Shown: positions 53,529 through 62,946 of the stretch, piece by piece
How positions within the stretch are numbered: the first letter of the stretch is position 1
Layout: the number at the start of each line of letters is the position of its first letter
NCBI GenBank assembly: GCA_027622975.1
Contig: JAQBVN010000007.1
Span: forward strand, 1 to 64,000
Source: Bacteroidota bacterium
GTDB lineage: Bacteria > Bacteroidota > Bacteroidia > Flavobacteriales_D > Sanyastnellaceae
DNA: 64,000 nucleotides
Reading direction: 5' to 3'
Translations under genes and position numbers: made by a program
Notes under the pieces: model-generated
The model's database searches: none
What the model was told of the DNA's origin: nothing
What the model saw: the letters and a program-made list of their open reading frames with translations, nothing else

Positions 53529-54011
53529 ATGCTCAACCTGCTCGGAGAACACCCCTGTCGCATCGACGCCAAAGGCCGATTGATGTTCCCCGCCAAACTG
53601 CGGAAGCAGCTTGACGGTGTGATTCATCATGGCCTCGTGGTGAATCGTGACATTTTCGAAGGGTGCTTGGTGCTTTACCCCAAACCCGAATGGGACAAGG
53701 TCAATGCCGAGATGGCGCGACTAAGCCGCTACAACAAGCAGCACCAGCTGTTTCAACGAAAGTTCATGAAGGGTGCGACCCACGTGGAACTTGACGGTGC
53801 CGGACGCATCAACCTGCCGGGGGCATTGCTGGCCTACGCTGGCATCAACCCCGTGGATGCCAACGAAGTCATTGTCTCTGGTTTGGGCGAAAAGGTGGAA
53901 ATCTGGAGCCAGAAGGCCTACCACAAACAAGTGATCCAAGAAGACGATTCGATCGACTTCGGAGCCTTGGCAGAATCCGTGAGAAAAGACATCGAAGGCG
54001 AACGAGAGTGA
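53529..54011 (+). CDS. mraZ: Transcriptional regulator MraZ
   Basis: A 160-residue protein with two SpoVT/AbrB-like DNA-binding repeats (beginning EHPCRIDAKGRLMFPAKLRKQL and ATHVELDGAGRINLPGALL). MraZ is a dodecameric ring that binds TGGGN repeats in front of the dcw cluster and regulates it. The operator is present just upstream, which supports autoregulation here. It is the first gene of the cluster; its stop codon shares a base with the rsmH start (TGATG). Confidence 0.95.
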   Translation: MLNLLGEHPCRIDAKGRLMFPAKLRKQLDGVIHHGLVVNRDIFEGCLVLYPKPEWDKVNAEMARLSRYNKQHQLFQRKFMKGATHVELDGAGRINLPGALLAYAGINPVDANEVIVSGLGEKVEIWSQKAYHKQVIQEDDSIDFGALAESVRKDIEGERE

Positions 54012-54937
54012 TGACCCAAGCCTACCACGTCCCCGTCATGCTTGAAGCCTCTTTGGAGGCACTCAACCTCGGCGGCGACGGCCACGACGGCCATTGGATG
54101 GATGCGACGTTTGGGGGAGGAGGACACAGTGCGGCCATCTTGGGTCGCTTGGGTCCTGGGGGGCGGTTGTTTGGGTTTGACCAAGATCCCGACGCGGCAG
54201 CCAATGCGCTGACAGACGAACGCTTCACCTTGGTGCCGGCCAACTTCCGATTCGCACCGCAATTCTTGCGCGCCCACGGAGGACTGCCCCTTCGGGGCGT
54301 CTTGGCCGACTTGGGGGTAAGCTCCCATCAATTCGACACACCGGAGCGCGGATTTTCACTTCGCCATGACGGCCCTTTGGACATGCGTATGAATCCCGGC
54401 ACAGGGCCTTCCGCCGCCGAGTGGCTGGCGAAGGTTGATGTCCAAGAACTGACCAAAGTCTTGGCCCGGTATGGAGAGGTACAACGACCCGATCGACTGG
54501 CGCGCGCGCTGTTGGAGGCCCGAGAACAGGGGGCCATCGACACAACGGGCGCGCTGGTCAGGGTGTTGACCCCATTCGCTCCCCGAGGCAAAGAGAACAA
54601 GTTTTTCGCCCAGGTCTTCCAAGCACTTCGCATCCACATCAACGATGAGCTCGGAGCACTCGAAGACTTGCTCACCCATGCCGTCAACATGCTCGAGCCC
54701 GGAGGTCGGCTCGCGGTGATGAGCTACCACAGCCTGGAAGATCGTTTGGTCAAGCACTTCATGCGCTCAGGCAATTTTGATGACGACGTCCAACGCGACC
54801 TGAAAGGCCAAATCCTCGCGCCTTTCCACCCCTTGGTCCGGAAGGCCATCGTGGCCACTGACGAGGAAATGTCTCACAATCCACGTGCGCGAAGTGCCCG
54901 TCTACGCGTGGCGGAACGAACCACCTACAACCCATGA
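54011..54937 (+). CDS. rsmH: 16S rRNA (cytosine(1402)-N4)-methyltransferase RsmH
   Basis: A 308-residue SAM-dependent methyltransferase. HVPVMLEASLEAL opens the protein, the SAM-binding MDATFGGGGHSAAIL lies near residue 32, GVLADLGVSSHQFD near 100 and RVLTPFAPRGKENKFFAQVFQALRIHIND near 180. It methylates C1402 of 16S rRNA and is conserved as second gene of dcw clusters. The ATG at 54011 is used; a GTG at 54008 is also possible. It overlaps ftsL by 4 bases. Confidence 0.96.
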   Translation: MTQAYHVPVMLEASLEALNLGGDGHDGHWMDATFGGGGHSAAILGRLGPGGRLFGFDQDPDAAANALTDERFTLVPANFRFAPQFLRAHGGLPLRGVLADLGVSSHQFDTPERGFSLRHDGPLDMRMNPGTGPSAAEWLAKVDVQELTKVLARYGEVQRPDRLARALLEAREQGAIDTTGALVRVLTPFAPRGKENKFFAQVFQALRIHINDELGALEDLLTHAVNMLEPGGRLAVMSYHSLEDRLVKHFMRSGNFDDDVQRDLKGQILAPFHPLVRKAIVATDEEMSHNPRARSARLRVAERTTYNP

Positions 54938-55485
54938 AGTGGTTCAAGAAACGCCGCGCCGAGGAGATGGCCAAACGCCCGGCAAATCGCACCCTGACCG
55001 AGGCTGAATTGCTCGCTCGCCAGGCCCAGGCTGAAGCGAAGGAAGCCCAGGCAAATGCCAAGACAGCGCCCCAGGCCAACACGGCTTCTGGCGGCAATCG
55101 GCTGCGTACCTCCGAAGAGTTTCGGGCAGAACAACGAGAAAAACAACGCGCCAAGCGACGTCGCGACAACCAAATCGGTGGGCTCGTGCGCGAAGTGCTG
55201 AGCGGAGAGATTTTGGCGCGAGAGGCGCTCGTTCGACAGGTGCCATTTCTGCTTTTCGTGAGCTTTTTGACCATTCTTTACCTCGCATTGGGATACCAAA
55301 CAGAACGCATCCTACGCGAAAAGCAACGAACCCAAGACTTGCTTGAAGAGGCCATCGCCGTGGAGAAAACCCTGCGGTCCGAATTCGAATCCCAGCTCCA
55401 GCAAAGCCAGCTGGAGCGGTCGACGGCGGCCCTTGGTTTGGAACAGCCCGTTTCACCCCCCATTGTCATCCGCGCCGAAGAATGA
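54934..55485 (+). CDS. ftsL: FtsL-like cell-division protein with long N-terminal extension
   Basis: A 183-residue bitopic membrane protein. About 105 cytoplasmic residues rich in Ala, Glu, Gln, Lys and Arg precede one membrane helix (FLLFVSFLTILYLALGY, about 107-123), followed by a coiled coil (RILREKQRTQDLLEEAIAV) of about 60 residues. Position between rsmH and ftsI and the helix-coil design identify it as the FtsL counterpart that bridges FtsQ/FtsB and FtsI in the divisome. The cytoplasmic extension is much longer than in classical FtsL. The gene overlaps both neighbours by 4 bases. Confidence 0.75.
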   Translation: MKWFKKRRAEEMAKRPANRTLTEAELLARQAQAEAKEAQANAKTAPQANTASGGNRLRTSEEFRAEQREKQRAKRRRDNQIGGLVREVLSGEILAREALVRQVPFLLFVSFLTILYLALGYQTERILREKQRTQDLLEEAIAVEKTLRSEFESQLQQSQLERSTAALGLEQPVSPPIVIRAEE

Positions 55486-57599
55486 ACGCAACACCTCCAT
55501 CGAGCGGACGGATTTGGCTCGTCTTTGTGGGACTCACCCTTGTGGGCCTCGGGGTGTTTGCACGCATTGTCATCATCCAACAATTTGAGGGCGACCGTTG
55601 GGCACAACTCGGCGAAGATTTCTCGGCCAGTGTTCGAACCATTGAACCTGCACGGGGTCAAATCCTTTCCCATGACGGCAGTCTCTTGGCCACGAGCGTT
55701 CCAGTGTATGATTTGCGTTGGGACGCACGATGCGAGGGCATGGTTTGGGATGTGTACCACGAGGAAATAGAGAGCTTCTGCGAGGATTTGGGAGAGGCTG
55801 TTGGACGCAATGCAACGGACATCAAGGCCAAATTCGACAATGCACGCCAACGAGGTCATCGCGGCGCTCTGATTGCACGCTCCATCCCTTTCACGGACTA
55901 CCAGCGCCTCAAAGAATCACGCTTCGCGCAGTTGGGCCGTTACAAAAGCGGGTTGGTGTTTGAGCGTCGTGAGAACCGTCGCCAACCGTTTGGGCTGTTG
56001 GCCAAACGCACCATCGGCATCGATCGAGAACATGAGCGTGTAGGCCTTGAGCGCGCATGGAATGAGGAGTTGTCTGGGCAAGAAGGACAAATCCTTGCCC
56101 GCAAAGTTGCAGGCAACCAATGGATGCCCGTCACGGATGACTATTTGGTGGACCCTGTGGAAGGCCTTGATGTGGTCACAACCTTAGACCTGCACCTTCA
56201 AGACGTCGCAACGGACGCCCTGGAGCATCAATTGAGAACGCACAACGCGGCATGGGGCACCGTCATCCTGTGCGAAGTATCCACAGGGGCCATCCGCGCA
56301 ATCGCCAACCTGTCACGGGTGGAACGAGAAGATGGCACAGCGTATTGGGAAAGCTACAACCATGCCATCGGAACGGCTGTGGAGCCCGGGTCGACCTTCA
56401 AGCTCGCTTCTCTCATCGCGTGCATGGAGGCAGGCATGTCACCCAACGACAGCATCGACACGGGAGATGGCGAAGTCTTCTTCCACGGCAAGCGCATGCG
56501 CGACAGCAACCACAACGAGGGCGGTCACGGCACCCTCTCGTTGAAAGAGATTTTTGAGGTGAGCTCCAATGTGGGTACGGCGTTGGCTGTCAAACAACAA
56601 TTCGGAGAGAATCCCCAAGCCTTCCTCGATGGCCTCCAACAACTCGGCGTGCACAAGAAAACGGGGATTCGCTTTGTGGGTGAAGGTGAACCTGAGGTCA
56701 AAACGTCCATCTCTGACAAAGGATGGACAGGTTTGAGCTTGACCCAAATGGCCATTGGCTATGAAGTGGAACAAACTCCCCTTCAAACCCTGACTCTCTA
56801 CAATGCCATCGCCAATGGCGGAAAAGTTCTGCGGCCTCAACTCGTCGAAGCCCTGGAATCGAATGGAGAAATCGTGAAAACCTACGAGCCGGTAGTGATT
56901 TCTCCCCAGCTCTGCAGCGCATCCACCTTGGCTGCGTGCAAGGCCATGCTGGAGGGCGTCTGCGATCCGCAAGGAGAGGGAACAGCCCAGCGGGTGTTCA
57001 AGAATTCGCCCTACCGCGTGGCAGGAAAGACAGGGACAGCACGAATCGCAACGAGAAATGGATACGAAGAAGGCCGATACCGAGCATCCTTTGCAGGCTA
57101 TTTCCCGGCTGAGAACCCTCGCTATTCTTGTGTGGTGGTCATTGCGGACACTCGCAGTGGAAGTTACTACGGCAGCACCATTGCCGCCCCTGTGTTTCAG
57201 CAGCTCGCGGATTTGATCTACGCCACAGACCCTGCCTTCCACACCCTGTCGAAGGGACCATTGGCGCAACAACGCGCCATTCCAGCAGCCAACGATGGAG
57301 CAAGGACCGATTTGATGGGATTGTACGACGTGTTGGGCATTGCCTACAACAAGGACGTGCACAGCGATTGGGTCAAGGTCCAAAGTGGAGACACAGAAGC
57401 TCAGTTGACGGAATTGACGATCCCTGAACAAGGGGTGCCTGATGTCCGAGGCATGGGACTTCGAGACGCGCTGTATCTCCTAGAAAATGCAGGCCTGCGC
57501 GTGGTGTATGAAGGGCAAGGGTCTGTGAAATCCCAATCCATCACACCTGGCACTCCCTTGCGCAAAGAATTGACAACCATTCAATTGAGACTCTCGTGA
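55482..57599 (+). CDS. ftsI: Peptidoglycan transpeptidase FtsI/PBP3 with C-terminal PASTA domain
   Basis: A 705-residue division-specific penicillin-binding protein. An N-terminal membrane helix (about 9-30) precedes the pedestal domain (GQILSHDGSLLATSVPVYDL) and the transpeptidase domain with the active-site STFK (about 305-308, in VEPGSTFKLAS), SSN (about 363) and KTGTA (about 510). The final 60 residues (VPDVRGMGLRDALYLLENAG onward) form a PASTA domain, unusual for proteobacterial FtsI but seen in other Bacteroidota. It crosslinks septal peptidoglycan with FtsW. It overlaps ftsL and murE by 4 bases. Confidence 0.95.
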   Translation: MNATPPSSGRIWLVFVGLTLVGLGVFARIVIIQQFEGDRWAQLGEDFSASVRTIEPARGQILSHDGSLLATSVPVYDLRWDARCEGMVWDVYHEEIESFCEDLGEAVGRNATDIKAKFDNARQRGHRGALIARSIPFTDYQRLKESRFAQLGRYKSGLVFERRENRRQPFGLLAKRTIGIDREHERVGLERAWNEELSGQEGQILARKVAGNQWMPVTDDYLVDPVEGLDVVTTLDLHLQDVATDALEHQLRTHNAAWGTVILCEVSTGAIRAIANLSRVEREDGTAYWESYNHAIGTAVEPGSTFKLASLIACMEAGMSPNDSIDTGDGEVFFHGKRMRDSNHNEGGHGTLSLKEIFEVSSNVGTALAVKQQFGENPQAFLDGLQQLGVHKKTGIRFVGEGEPEVKTSISDKGWTGLSLTQMAIGYEVEQTPLQTLTLYNAIANGGKVLRPQLVEALESNGEIVKTYEPVVISPQLCSASTLAACKAMLEGVCDPQGEGTAQRVFKNSPYRVAGKTGTARIATRNGYEEGRYRASFAGYFPAENPRYSCVVVIADTRSGSYYGSTIAAPVFQQLADLIYATDPAFHTLSKGPLAQQRAIPAANDGARTDLMGLYDVLGIAYNKDVHSDWVKVQSGDTEAQLTELTIPEQGVPDVRGMGLRDALYLLENAGLRVVYEGQGSVKSQSITPGTPLRKELTTIQLRLS

Positions 57600-59056
57600 A
57601 ACTGCTCTCCGACCTTTTGTACGACGTGCGCATCCTCGAGGTGCGAGGCACCACGCACCTTGCCGTGGAAGACATTGCCGTCGACTCCAGGAAGGTGAAG
57701 CCGCTGGGTGTGTTTGTGGCCGTGACCGGCACGGTGGTGGACGGACATGACTTCATTCCACAGGCTTTGGCCGCCGGAGCGGCATGCATCATCTGCGAGC
57801 GTTTGCCTGATGCATTGCCTCCGCTTGTGACGTGGGTTCAGGTCAAATCAAGCGCCGCTGCCCTTGGCCACATGGCGGCCGCATTTCACAACCACCCATC
57901 TCGAGACATGAAGGTGGTGGCCGTCACGGGCACCAATGGCAAAACGACGACTGTCAGCCTTCTCCATCAATTGTACCGATTGCTGGACCGCAAGGTTGGG
58001 ATGCTCGGGACGGTCGAAAACCGCATCGTGGACCGCGTTCTCCCGGCCACCCACACCACACCAGATGCCCTGAGTTTGCAAGCAATGCTGAGAGAGATGG
58101 TCGACGCGGGGTGCACGCATGTCTTCATGGAAGCCAGCTCGCATGCCATTGTTCAAGAACGCATGACGGGAACCCACTTCGCGGGAGCTGTCTTCACCAA
58201 CATCACCCACGACCACCTGGACTATCACGGAGACTTCAACGGCTACATCAAGGCAAAAAAACAGCTCTTTGACCGTTTGCCTGCCACCGCATTTGCCGTC
58301 ATCAACGCCGACGATCCCCACGCAGAGGACATGGTGGCTGACACCAGAGCCAAAGTCGTGAGCATGGCCGTGCAGGGGGTTGCGGATGAACGCGCCAGGA
58401 TGGTGGAAAACCAAATCACTGGTTTGGTCCTGCACCTTGATGGACAGGAATTGTATTCGCAGCTGGTGGGCGGCTTCAACGCAAGCAATTTGCTGGCGGT
58501 GTATGTCGTGAGCAAGATGCTCGGGGCGGACAAGATGAATGCACTGACCCAGATGTCGCTGTTGAAGCCGCCAGCCGGGCGCTTTGAACGCGTGCCTGCA
58601 CGGGATGGCATCACCGCCTTGGTCGATTACGCCCACACCCCGGACGCCTTGGACAATGTGCTGAAGACCATCGCCCATGTCCGAACAGGGGGAGAGAAAG
58701 TGATCACAGTGGTGGGGTGCGGCGGAGATCGGGATGTGGCCAAGCGCCCGGTCATGGCGCGAAGCGCAGCCAGCGGTTCCGACAGGGTCATCCTGACCAG
58801 TGACAACCCGAGGTCAGAAGACCCAGCTGCCATCCTGCGCCAGATGGAAGCCGGTTTGGACCCCATTGAAAAACGAAAGTGCCTGACCATCGTCGATCGT
58901 CGAGAAGCCATCCGAACTGCGGCCGCCCTCGCCGAACCAGGCGACATCGTGTTGGTGGCTGGAAAGGGCCATGAAACGTACCAAGAAATCCGAGGGGACA
59001 AGTTCCCCTTTGACGATCGGCTCGAACTCAAAGAAGCCTTCGCGCCTACCACCTGA
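57596..59056 (+). CDS. murE: UDP-N-acetylmuramoyl-tripeptide synthetase MurE (meso-DAP adding)
   Basis: A 486-residue Mur ligase that adds the third residue of the stem peptide. The P-loop GTNGKTTT lies at about 114-121, the [13 protein letters not shown] and EASSHAI segments follow, and the DNPRSEDP motif (about 401-408) marks specificity for meso-diaminopimelate. The start is a GTG that overlaps the ftsI stop codon (GTGA), so ftsI and murE are coupled. It precedes mraY by 11 bases. Confidence 0.96.
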   Translation: MKLLSDLLYDVRILEVRGTTHLAVEDIAVDSRKVKPLGVFVAVTGTVVDGHDFIPQALAAGAACIICERLPDALPPLVTWVQVKSSAAALGHMAAAFHNHPSRDMKVVAVTGTNGKTTTVSLLHQLYRLLDRKVGMLGTVENRIVDRVLPATHTTPDALSLQAMLREMVDAGCTHVFMEASSHAIVQERMTGTHFAGAVFTNITHDHLDYHGDFNGYIKAKKQLFDRLPATAFAVINADDPHAEDMVADTRAKVVSMAVQGVADERARMVENQITGLVLHLDGQELYSQLVGGFNASNLLAVYVVSKMLGADKMNALTQMSLLKPPAGRFERVPARDGITALVDYAHTPDALDNVLKTIAHVRTGGEKVITVVGCGGDRDVAKRPVMARSAASGSDRVILTSDNPRSEDPAAILRQMEAGLDPIEKRKCLTIVDRREAIRTAAALAEPGDIVLVAGKGHETYQEIRGDKFPFDDRLELKEAFAPTT

Positions 59057-59067
59057 CCTCACGAACC

Positions 59068-60258
59068 ATGCTATACCACCTTTTCACCCACCTCCGAGAA
59101 TTGTACGACCTGCCAGGCGCCGGCCTGTTCAGCTTCGTCTCATTCCGGGCGGGCATGAGTTTGATCACCTCCTTGGTGGTGGGCATCCTGTTTGGCAAGC
59201 GCATCATCGAGCGGCTTCAACTCAAGCAGGTGGGAGAAATTGTTCGCGACTTGGGACTTGAAGGCCAAATGAACAAGCAAGGGACCCCCACCATGGGTGG
59301 ACTCATCATCTTGGCGGCCATCCTGATTCCAACCCTGCTGTTTGCCGACCTCACCAACGTCTACACACAGCTCATGATTCTGAGCACCGTATGGCTCGGA
59401 ACCATTGGATTCATTGACGACTACATCAAAGTCTTCAAGAAGAACAAGGAAGGTTTGGCTGGTAAATTCAAAGTCATTGGCCAGGTTGGGATGGGCGTGA
59501 TTTTGGGAGCTGCCATGATTTGGCATCCTGACATCGCCATCAAAGAACTGGCCGAGGACGGGACGTGGAATGCTGTTCGGTCCACAGCCACGACCATCCC
59601 CTTCATCAAGGACAATCACTTCGAATACACCTGGCTCCTTTCATGGGTGTTGGAGGATGCCGCCTCCTACGTGTGGCTTGTGTTCATCCCCTTGGTCATC
59701 GTCATCGTCACCGCTGTCAGCAACGGGGCCAACCTCACGGATGGCATCGATGGTTTGGCCACTGGCACGAGTGCAATCATCGGCATGGCCCTGGCTGTCC
59801 TCGCCTATGTCAGCTCCAACACCGTCATTGCCGACTACCTGAGCATCATGTACATCCCCGGGTCGCAGGAGCTCGTGGTGTTCATCGCGGCATTTGTCGG
59901 CGCATGCATCGCCTTTTTGTGGTACAACGCCTTCCCCGCACAGGTGTTCATGGGCGACACAGGCTCCCTCGCCCTTGGAGGCATCATCGCCACGTTTGCC
60001 ATCGCCATTCGAAAGGAGCTGCTGATTCCCGTGTTGTGCGGCATTTTCTTGATTGAAAATCTCAGTGTGATGATCCAGGTCGCTTGGTTCCGTCACACCA
60101 AAAAGAAGTACGGGGAAGGCCGCAGGGTCTTTTTGATGGCGCCGCTTCACCATCACTACCAAAAGAAAAACTTGCCTGAATCCAAAATCACAGCGCGCTT
60201 TTGGATTGTGGGCATCCTCCTCGCTGTGTTAACCATCGTCACCCTGAAAGTTCGTTGA
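59068..60258 (+). CDS. mraY: Phospho-MurNAc-pentapeptide translocase MraY
   Basis: A 396-residue integral membrane enzyme with about ten helices that transfers phospho-MurNAc-pentapeptide to undecaprenyl phosphate (lipid I). Signature stretches are [14 protein letters not shown] (about 70), the catalytic FIDDYIK (about 113), [15 protein letters not shown] (about 217), [12 protein letters not shown] (about 293) and the final [10 protein letters not shown] (about 350). Length is typical for the family in Bacteroidota. It is between murE and murD, 4 bases before murD. Confidence 0.97.
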   Translation: MLYHLFTHLRELYDLPGAGLFSFVSFRAGMSLITSLVVGILFGKRIIERLQLKQVGEIVRDLGLEGQMNKQGTPTMGGLIILAAILIPTLLFADLTNVYTQLMILSTVWLGTIGFIDDYIKVFKKNKEGLAGKFKVIGQVGMGVILGAAMIWHPDIAIKELAEDGTWNAVRSTATTIPFIKDNHFEYTWLLSWVLEDAASYVWLVFIPLVIVIVTAVSNGANLTDGIDGLATGTSAIIGMALAVLAYVSSNTVIADYLSIMYIPGSQELVVFIAAFVGACIAFLWYNAFPAQVFMGDTGSLALGGIIATFAIAIRKELLIPVLCGIFLIENLSVMIQVAWFRHTKKKYGEGRRVFLMAPLHHHYQKKNLPESKITARFWIVGILLAVLTIVTLKVR

Positions 60259-60262
60259 CCCC

Positions 60263-61663
60263 ATGAATCTCCACGATCCCATCCTCGTGCTAGGCGCCGG
60301 TGAAAGCGGTGTGGGCTCTGCCTTGCTTGCCAAGGCGTTGGGCGCACGCGCGTTTGTCAGCGACGCGGGCCAAGGCAAGGGACCAGGCGTGGACGAGTTA
60401 AAAGCAGAAGGAATCGAGCACGAGATCGGCGGCCATAGACCTGAAAAGTGGCCCGATGCAGAATTGGTCGTGAAGAGCCCCGGCATTCCCGATACAGCCG
60501 AGGTGGTCGCTGCTTGCAAAACGCGCGGGTGCGAGGTCATCAGTGACATCGAGTATGCAAGCAGAATTCATCAAGCGGTCGGCCACAACAACCCCGTGGT
60601 CGCCGTGACGGGAGCCAACGGCAAAACGACCACCACCTCCATGATTGAACACATGCTCCGTCACGAGGGGTGGGACGTGGACTGCGCGGGCAACATCGGA
60701 ACGAGTTGGTCGCGGCGATTGGCGCAACGCTTGGCCCATGGCACGGGGCAAGCCGAGGCGACGGTCCTCGAGGTGAGCAGTTTCCAGCTAGACGGAACAT
60801 CCACCTTTTGTCCTGACATCGCACTGCTGCTCAACATCACACCGGATCATCTGGATCGCTATGGATACGACATGGCCCAGTATGCGGCTTCGAAGTGGCG
60901 AATCACGGCCTCCCAAACGGAGGCCTGCCACCTCATCTACAACGCGGACTGCGAATGGACTGGACGCATGCTCCAGGAACGCGGAACCCGCGCCATCCTC
61001 CACCCTCTCACCGCCCAACGAACCTTGGAAGAGGTCGCCAAAGCGGGTCGGGGCGGGGGTTTGGACTCTCAAGACAATTCACAATTCATCCTCCAACATT
61101 TCAAACCTTTTACCATGACCATTCAGAAACTGGCCATGCAGGGCAAACACAACCTGTTCAATTCCATGGCAGCCGGCATGACCGGTCGGATTTTGGAACT
61201 CCGCAAAGAAGGAATCCGCGAGAGCCTGCAGAGCTTCGAAGGTGTTGAACACCGCCTCGAATTTGTCGCTGAGATCAATGGCATCACCTTCATCAACGAC
61301 TCCAAAGCCACCAACGTCAACAGCGTTTGGTATGCCCTTGAGTGCACAGAAGGACCCGTCATTTGGATTGCTGGCGGCATTGACAAAGGCAACGACTACA
61401 GCACCTTGGTGCCCTTGGTTCGCGACAAAGTCAAGCACATGATCTGCATGGGCAAGAACAATTCCTTGCTGCACGCCGCATTCGATGACCTGGTCGAAAG
61501 CAGCCACGACGTGACATCTGCTGAAGAAGCCGTGACCTTGGCTTACCAATTGGGTATGCCAGGGGAAACCGCGCTCTTGTCCCCGGCATGCGCAAGCTTT
61601 GACTTGTTTGGCAGTTACGAACACCGCGGACGCGCCTTCAAATCTGCGGTACGCGCCCTCTGA
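60263..61663 (+). CDS. murD: UDP-N-acetylmuramoylalanine-D-glutamate ligase MurD
   Basis: A 466-residue Mur ligase. An N-terminal Rossmann domain (ILVLGAGESGVGSALLAKALG) binds the nucleotide-sugar precursor, the P-loop AVTGANGKTTTTSM lies near residue 115, the central domain holds LNITPDHLDRYG, and the C-terminal domain FINDSKATNVNSVWYAL near 350 completes the active site. It adds D-glutamate to UDP-MurNAc-L-Ala. Position before ftsW is the usual dcw order. Confidence 0.96.
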   Translation: MNLHDPILVLGAGESGVGSALLAKALGARAFVSDAGQGKGPGVDELKAEGIEHEIGGHRPEKWPDAELVVKSPGIPDTAEVVAACKTRGCEVISDIEYASRIHQAVGHNNPVVAVTGANGKTTTTSMIEHMLRHEGWDVDCAGNIGTSWSRRLAQRLAHGTGQAEATVLEVSSFQLDGTSTFCPDIALLLNITPDHLDRYGYDMAQYAASKWRITASQTEACHLIYNADCEWTGRMLQERGTRAILHPLTAQRTLEEVAKAGRGGGLDSQDNSQFILQHFKPFTMTIQKLAMQGKHNLFNSMAAGMTGRILELRKEGIRESLQSFEGVEHRLEFVAEINGITFINDSKATNVNSVWYALECTEGPVIWIAGGIDKGNDYSTLVPLVRDKVKHMICMGKNNSLLHAAFDDLVESSHDVTSAEEAVTLAYQLGMPGETALLSPACASFDLFGSYEHRGRAFKSAVRAL

Positions 61664-61685
61664 TTTTAGCCAACACCAGCTGTCC

Positions 61686-62939
61686 ATGAACGAGCTCATC
61701 GCCGGCATCCGAAGCCGTCTTGAAGGTGACCGAGTGCTCTGGGGAATCGCCCTGGTGCTCACCTTGGCGTCCCTGGTGACCGTGTACAGCGCGATCAGCA
61801 CCTTGGCCTACAAGGCTGATGGAAACAGTGTCAAGTTCTTGTTCAAACAGGCAGCATTGCTTGCTGGCGGGTGGGGCGTGATGTTTGTGGTGCATCGCAT
61901 GCACTTCAAATACTTCGGCAAGCTGGCCAATGTTTTGATGGTGTTGGCCGTGGTTGCCCTGGTGTTCACCTTCTTGTTTGGCACGGACATCAACGATGCG
62001 CGGCGATGGATCAAAATCCCTTTCATTGGATTGACCGTTCAAACCTCCGACTTTGCCAAAGTGGCGCTTGTCCTCTGGGTGGCACGGCAACTCCAAGTGC
62101 GTGGGGACTTGCTTGATGATTTTTGGCAGGGACTCGCCCCCATTGTTGGTGGAATCGGTCTCGTCTGCGGCCTGATCCTGTATTCCGACTTTTCGACGGC
62201 CGCCATGCTGGGGGCTGTGTGTTTGACCATGCTGTTCGTTGGAGGACTGCCATGGGGTCGGGTGTTTCAAATGGCTGGAATTGCCGTCCTGGCATTGGTG
62301 GGCCTTTATGGCTTGGGCAAGGCAGCTCCTGAGGCCTTGCCTCGATTTGGGACATGGGCCAATCGGATGGAAAGTTTCGCCGGATTTGCCCGGGGCGAGG
62401 CGCACAGGGGAACGTTGAACGATGAGGACTACCAAATCGACCTCGCACAAGTAGCCATTTACAAGGGAGGGTGGCTCCCAAGCGGCCCCGCTTCCGGAAC
62501 CTCGAGGAACTTCCTGCCACACCCCTATTCGGACATGATTTACGCCTTCATCGTGGAGGAGTGGGGGGCTCTGGTCGGCGGGCTCGGCCTCGTGCTGCTG
62601 TATTTGGCCTTGCTGTTTCGGGCTGCCAAAACTGCCATTCGATGCGAATCCGTGTTTGGACGAAACTTGGTTCTGGGCCTTGGAATGATGATTGCTGTGC
62701 AAGCCTTGGTCAACATGGGTGTGTCCGTTCGTTTGTTCCCAACCACTGGACAACCTCTTCCATTGGTGAGTTATGGGGGCACCTCATTGCTTTTTACATG
62801 CCTCTCCATTGGGATGATCCTCGCAGTCAGTCGGGTCGTTCTCAACCCCGATGGGGAGACTTCTTCCCAGGGTCCATCCTCTGGCTCTGGCAAGAACCGA
62901 TACCGGCCCACCAACCTCCACAAGGCACCAGCCTCTTGA
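61686..62939 (+). CDS. ftsW: Lipid II polymerase/flippase FtsW (SEDS family)
   Basis: A 417-residue polytopic membrane protein (about ten helices) of the SEDS family. KIPFIGLTVQTSDFAKVALVLWVA, the loop with LNDEDYQIDLAQVAIYKGGWLPSGP and HPYSDMIYAFIVEEWG, and the terminal PTTGQPLPLVSYGGTSLLFTC pattern identify FtsW. It is the septal glycosyltransferase working with FtsI. The ATG at 61686 gives a typical short cytoplasmic start; the frame upstream overlaps murD. It is 7 bases before murG. Confidence 0.95.
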   Translation: MNELIAGIRSRLEGDRVLWGIALVLTLASLVTVYSAISTLAYKADGNSVKFLFKQAALLAGGWGVMFVVHRMHFKYFGKLANVLMVLAVVALVFTFLFGTDINDARRWIKIPFIGLTVQTSDFAKVALVLWVARQLQVRGDLLDDFWQGLAPIVGGIGLVCGLILYSDFSTAAMLGAVCLTMLFVGGLPWGRVFQMAGIAVLALVGLYGLGKAAPEALPRFGTWANRMESFAGFARGEAHRGTLNDEDYQIDLAQVAIYKGGWLPSGPASGTSRNFLPHPYSDMIYAFIVEEWGALVGGLGLVLLYLALLFRAAKTAIRCESVFGRNLVLGLGMMIAVQALVNMGVSVRLFPTTGQPLPLVSYGGTSLLFTCLSIGMILAVSRVVLNPDGETSSQGPSSGSGKNRYRPTNLHKAPAS

Positions 62940-62946
62940 CATCACC

